Positions 5,842-6,312 of a stretch of 6,312 nt of DNA are shown piece after piece (positions within the stretch are counted from its first letter, which is position 1; each line of letters begins with the position of its first letter). A model generated the notes under the pieces. It was not told where the DNA came from, did not search any database, and saw nothing but the letters and a program-made list of their open reading frames with translations. The stretch comes from Dehalococcoidia bacterium UBA2160 (GTDB lineage: Bacteria; Chloroflexota; Dehalococcoidia; Lucifugimonadales; UBA1123). Both the position numbers and the translations under genes were made by a program. The DNA lies in NCBI GenBank assembly GCA_002328865.1, contig DCWO01000017.1, positions 8,625 through 14,936 of the forward strand, read 5' to 3'.

Positions 5842-6312
5842 CTATGCAGCGTCCAGCGTTTCCCGGACTTTCCGAGCGATAATGGCTGGGGTGAACGGCT
5901 TCGCGAGAAATGGAATCGATTTCCCGGAAACGCCGTGTGCTATCGTCATATCGTCGGGGTACCCTGACATAAACAGCACCTTGATGCCCGGGTAAAGCTC
6001 GCTTAGCTTGTCTGCAAGCTCCCGGCCGCTCATGTGAGGCATCACAATATCGGTCAACACGAGGTCGATTTTCTCCGGACCGTTTTGTTGGGCAATCCGA
6101 AGCGCCTCATTTCCGGTCACGGCTTCCATGACTGTATAGCCTTGACCACTGAGTACGTCGGCGGTCAGTTGCCGCACAGCGGGCTCGTCTTCGACAATCA
6201 AGACGCCTTCGACGCCCCTCGGCGGACCGGGTTCTTCGGCGGCGCGTTCGGCTTCGTCGCATGAACCCACCGCCGACGGCAGGCAGATCTTGTCAAGGGC
6301 GGAGTGAAAGTG
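5842..6312 (-). CDS. C-terminal receiver domain, probably of a hybrid histidine kinase (5' partial)
   Basis: The frame is open from the stop TAG at 5844-5842 to the right edge, so 156 residues are visible and the start is probably outside. Counting from the edge, residues about 33-156 form a complete CheY-like receiver domain. The acidic pair Glu41-Asp42 is in VLIVEDEPAV. The phosphoacceptor Asp88 is in LVLTDIVMPHMSG, the switch Ser116 in VLFMSGY and Lys138 in FLAKPF. The preceding residues, HFHSALDKICLPSAV and then an acidic Pro/Glu linker ending PPRG, resemble the end of a kinase ATPase domain (the usual ...F-x-I-x-LP) joined to a fused receiver. A GTG at 6270-6268 could also start a 142-residue stand-alone regulator, but no Shine-Dalgarno is evident before it. 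No output domain follows, so it would act by phosphotransfer within a two-component pathway. Confidence 0.82.
   Translation of the reverse strand, partial: HFHSALDKICLPSAVGSCDEAERAAEEPGPPRGVEGVLIVEDEPAVRQLTADVLSGQGYTVMEAVTGNEALRIAQQNGPEKIDLVLTDIVMPHMSGRELADKLSELYPGIKVLFMSGYPDDMTIAHGVSGKSIPFLAKPFTPAIIARKVRETLDAA

Noticed and set aside
5631..5995. Plus-strand frame with AGGAG-N6-TTG at 5631-5644
   Set aside because: The ribosome-binding-site geometry is good, but the last third is antisense to the receiver domain and the rest has no recognisable features. It is probably chance.

Overview
The window is GC-rich bacterial DNA with tightly packed genes on both strands. Nothing in it identifies the species. 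A CaiB/BaiF CoA-transferase pair, an FHA protein and a receiver domain of the hybrid-kinase type (VEDE ... KPF) would fit a metabolically versatile, probably uncultured environmental lineage such as Myxococcota, Desulfobacterota/Binatota-like, Acidobacteriota or SAR202-type Chloroflexota. That placement is inference only. There is no rRNA, tRNA, CRISPR array, transposase or phage gene.

Left part (1-2950). A minus-strand gene runs off the left edge; only its first 16 codons are visible, and they resemble the start of DUF1638 proteins. A divergent region of about 300 bp follows. It holds a 9-bp-period GTCCC repeat and a candidate promoter (TTGACC-N17-TACCGT with an extended -10). This promoter would drive two consecutive CaiB/BaiF family CoA-transferases (358-1605 and 1647-2891) separated by 41 bp. 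The second has the expected catalytic aspartate. The first has no Asp at that position and carries a nearby Glu instead. The pair therefore looks like a two-subunit CoA-transferase acting on an unknown carboxylic acid. A weak stem-loop closes the unit.

Middle part (2950-4800). A TTGACA-N17-TACTCT promoter and a tandem 8-bp repeat precede a small FHA-domain phosphopeptide-binding protein (3084-3692) with an unassigned C-terminal module. A perfect 21-bp palindrome overlaps the -35 of the next promoter candidate. It lies in front of a class I SAM-dependent methyltransferase (3854-4720) that starts at TTG behind a good AGGAG.

Right part (4796-6312). Two minus-strand genes lie here. One is a compact SbcD-type metallophosphoesterase (4796-5506) without the C-terminal part of the full nuclease. 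After 335 bp without a convincing gene comes the C-terminus of a gene whose frame stays open to the right edge. It ends in an intact phospho-receiver domain and is probably the tail of a hybrid histidine kinase.

The genes do not form one obvious pathway. The most coherent unit is the CoA-transferase pair. The FHA, methyltransferase, phosphoesterase and kinase genes look like neighbouring single-gene units. I see no clear new defence or mobile system. The most notable items are the asymmetric CoA-transferase pair, the unassigned FHA C-terminal module and the 21-bp palindrome.
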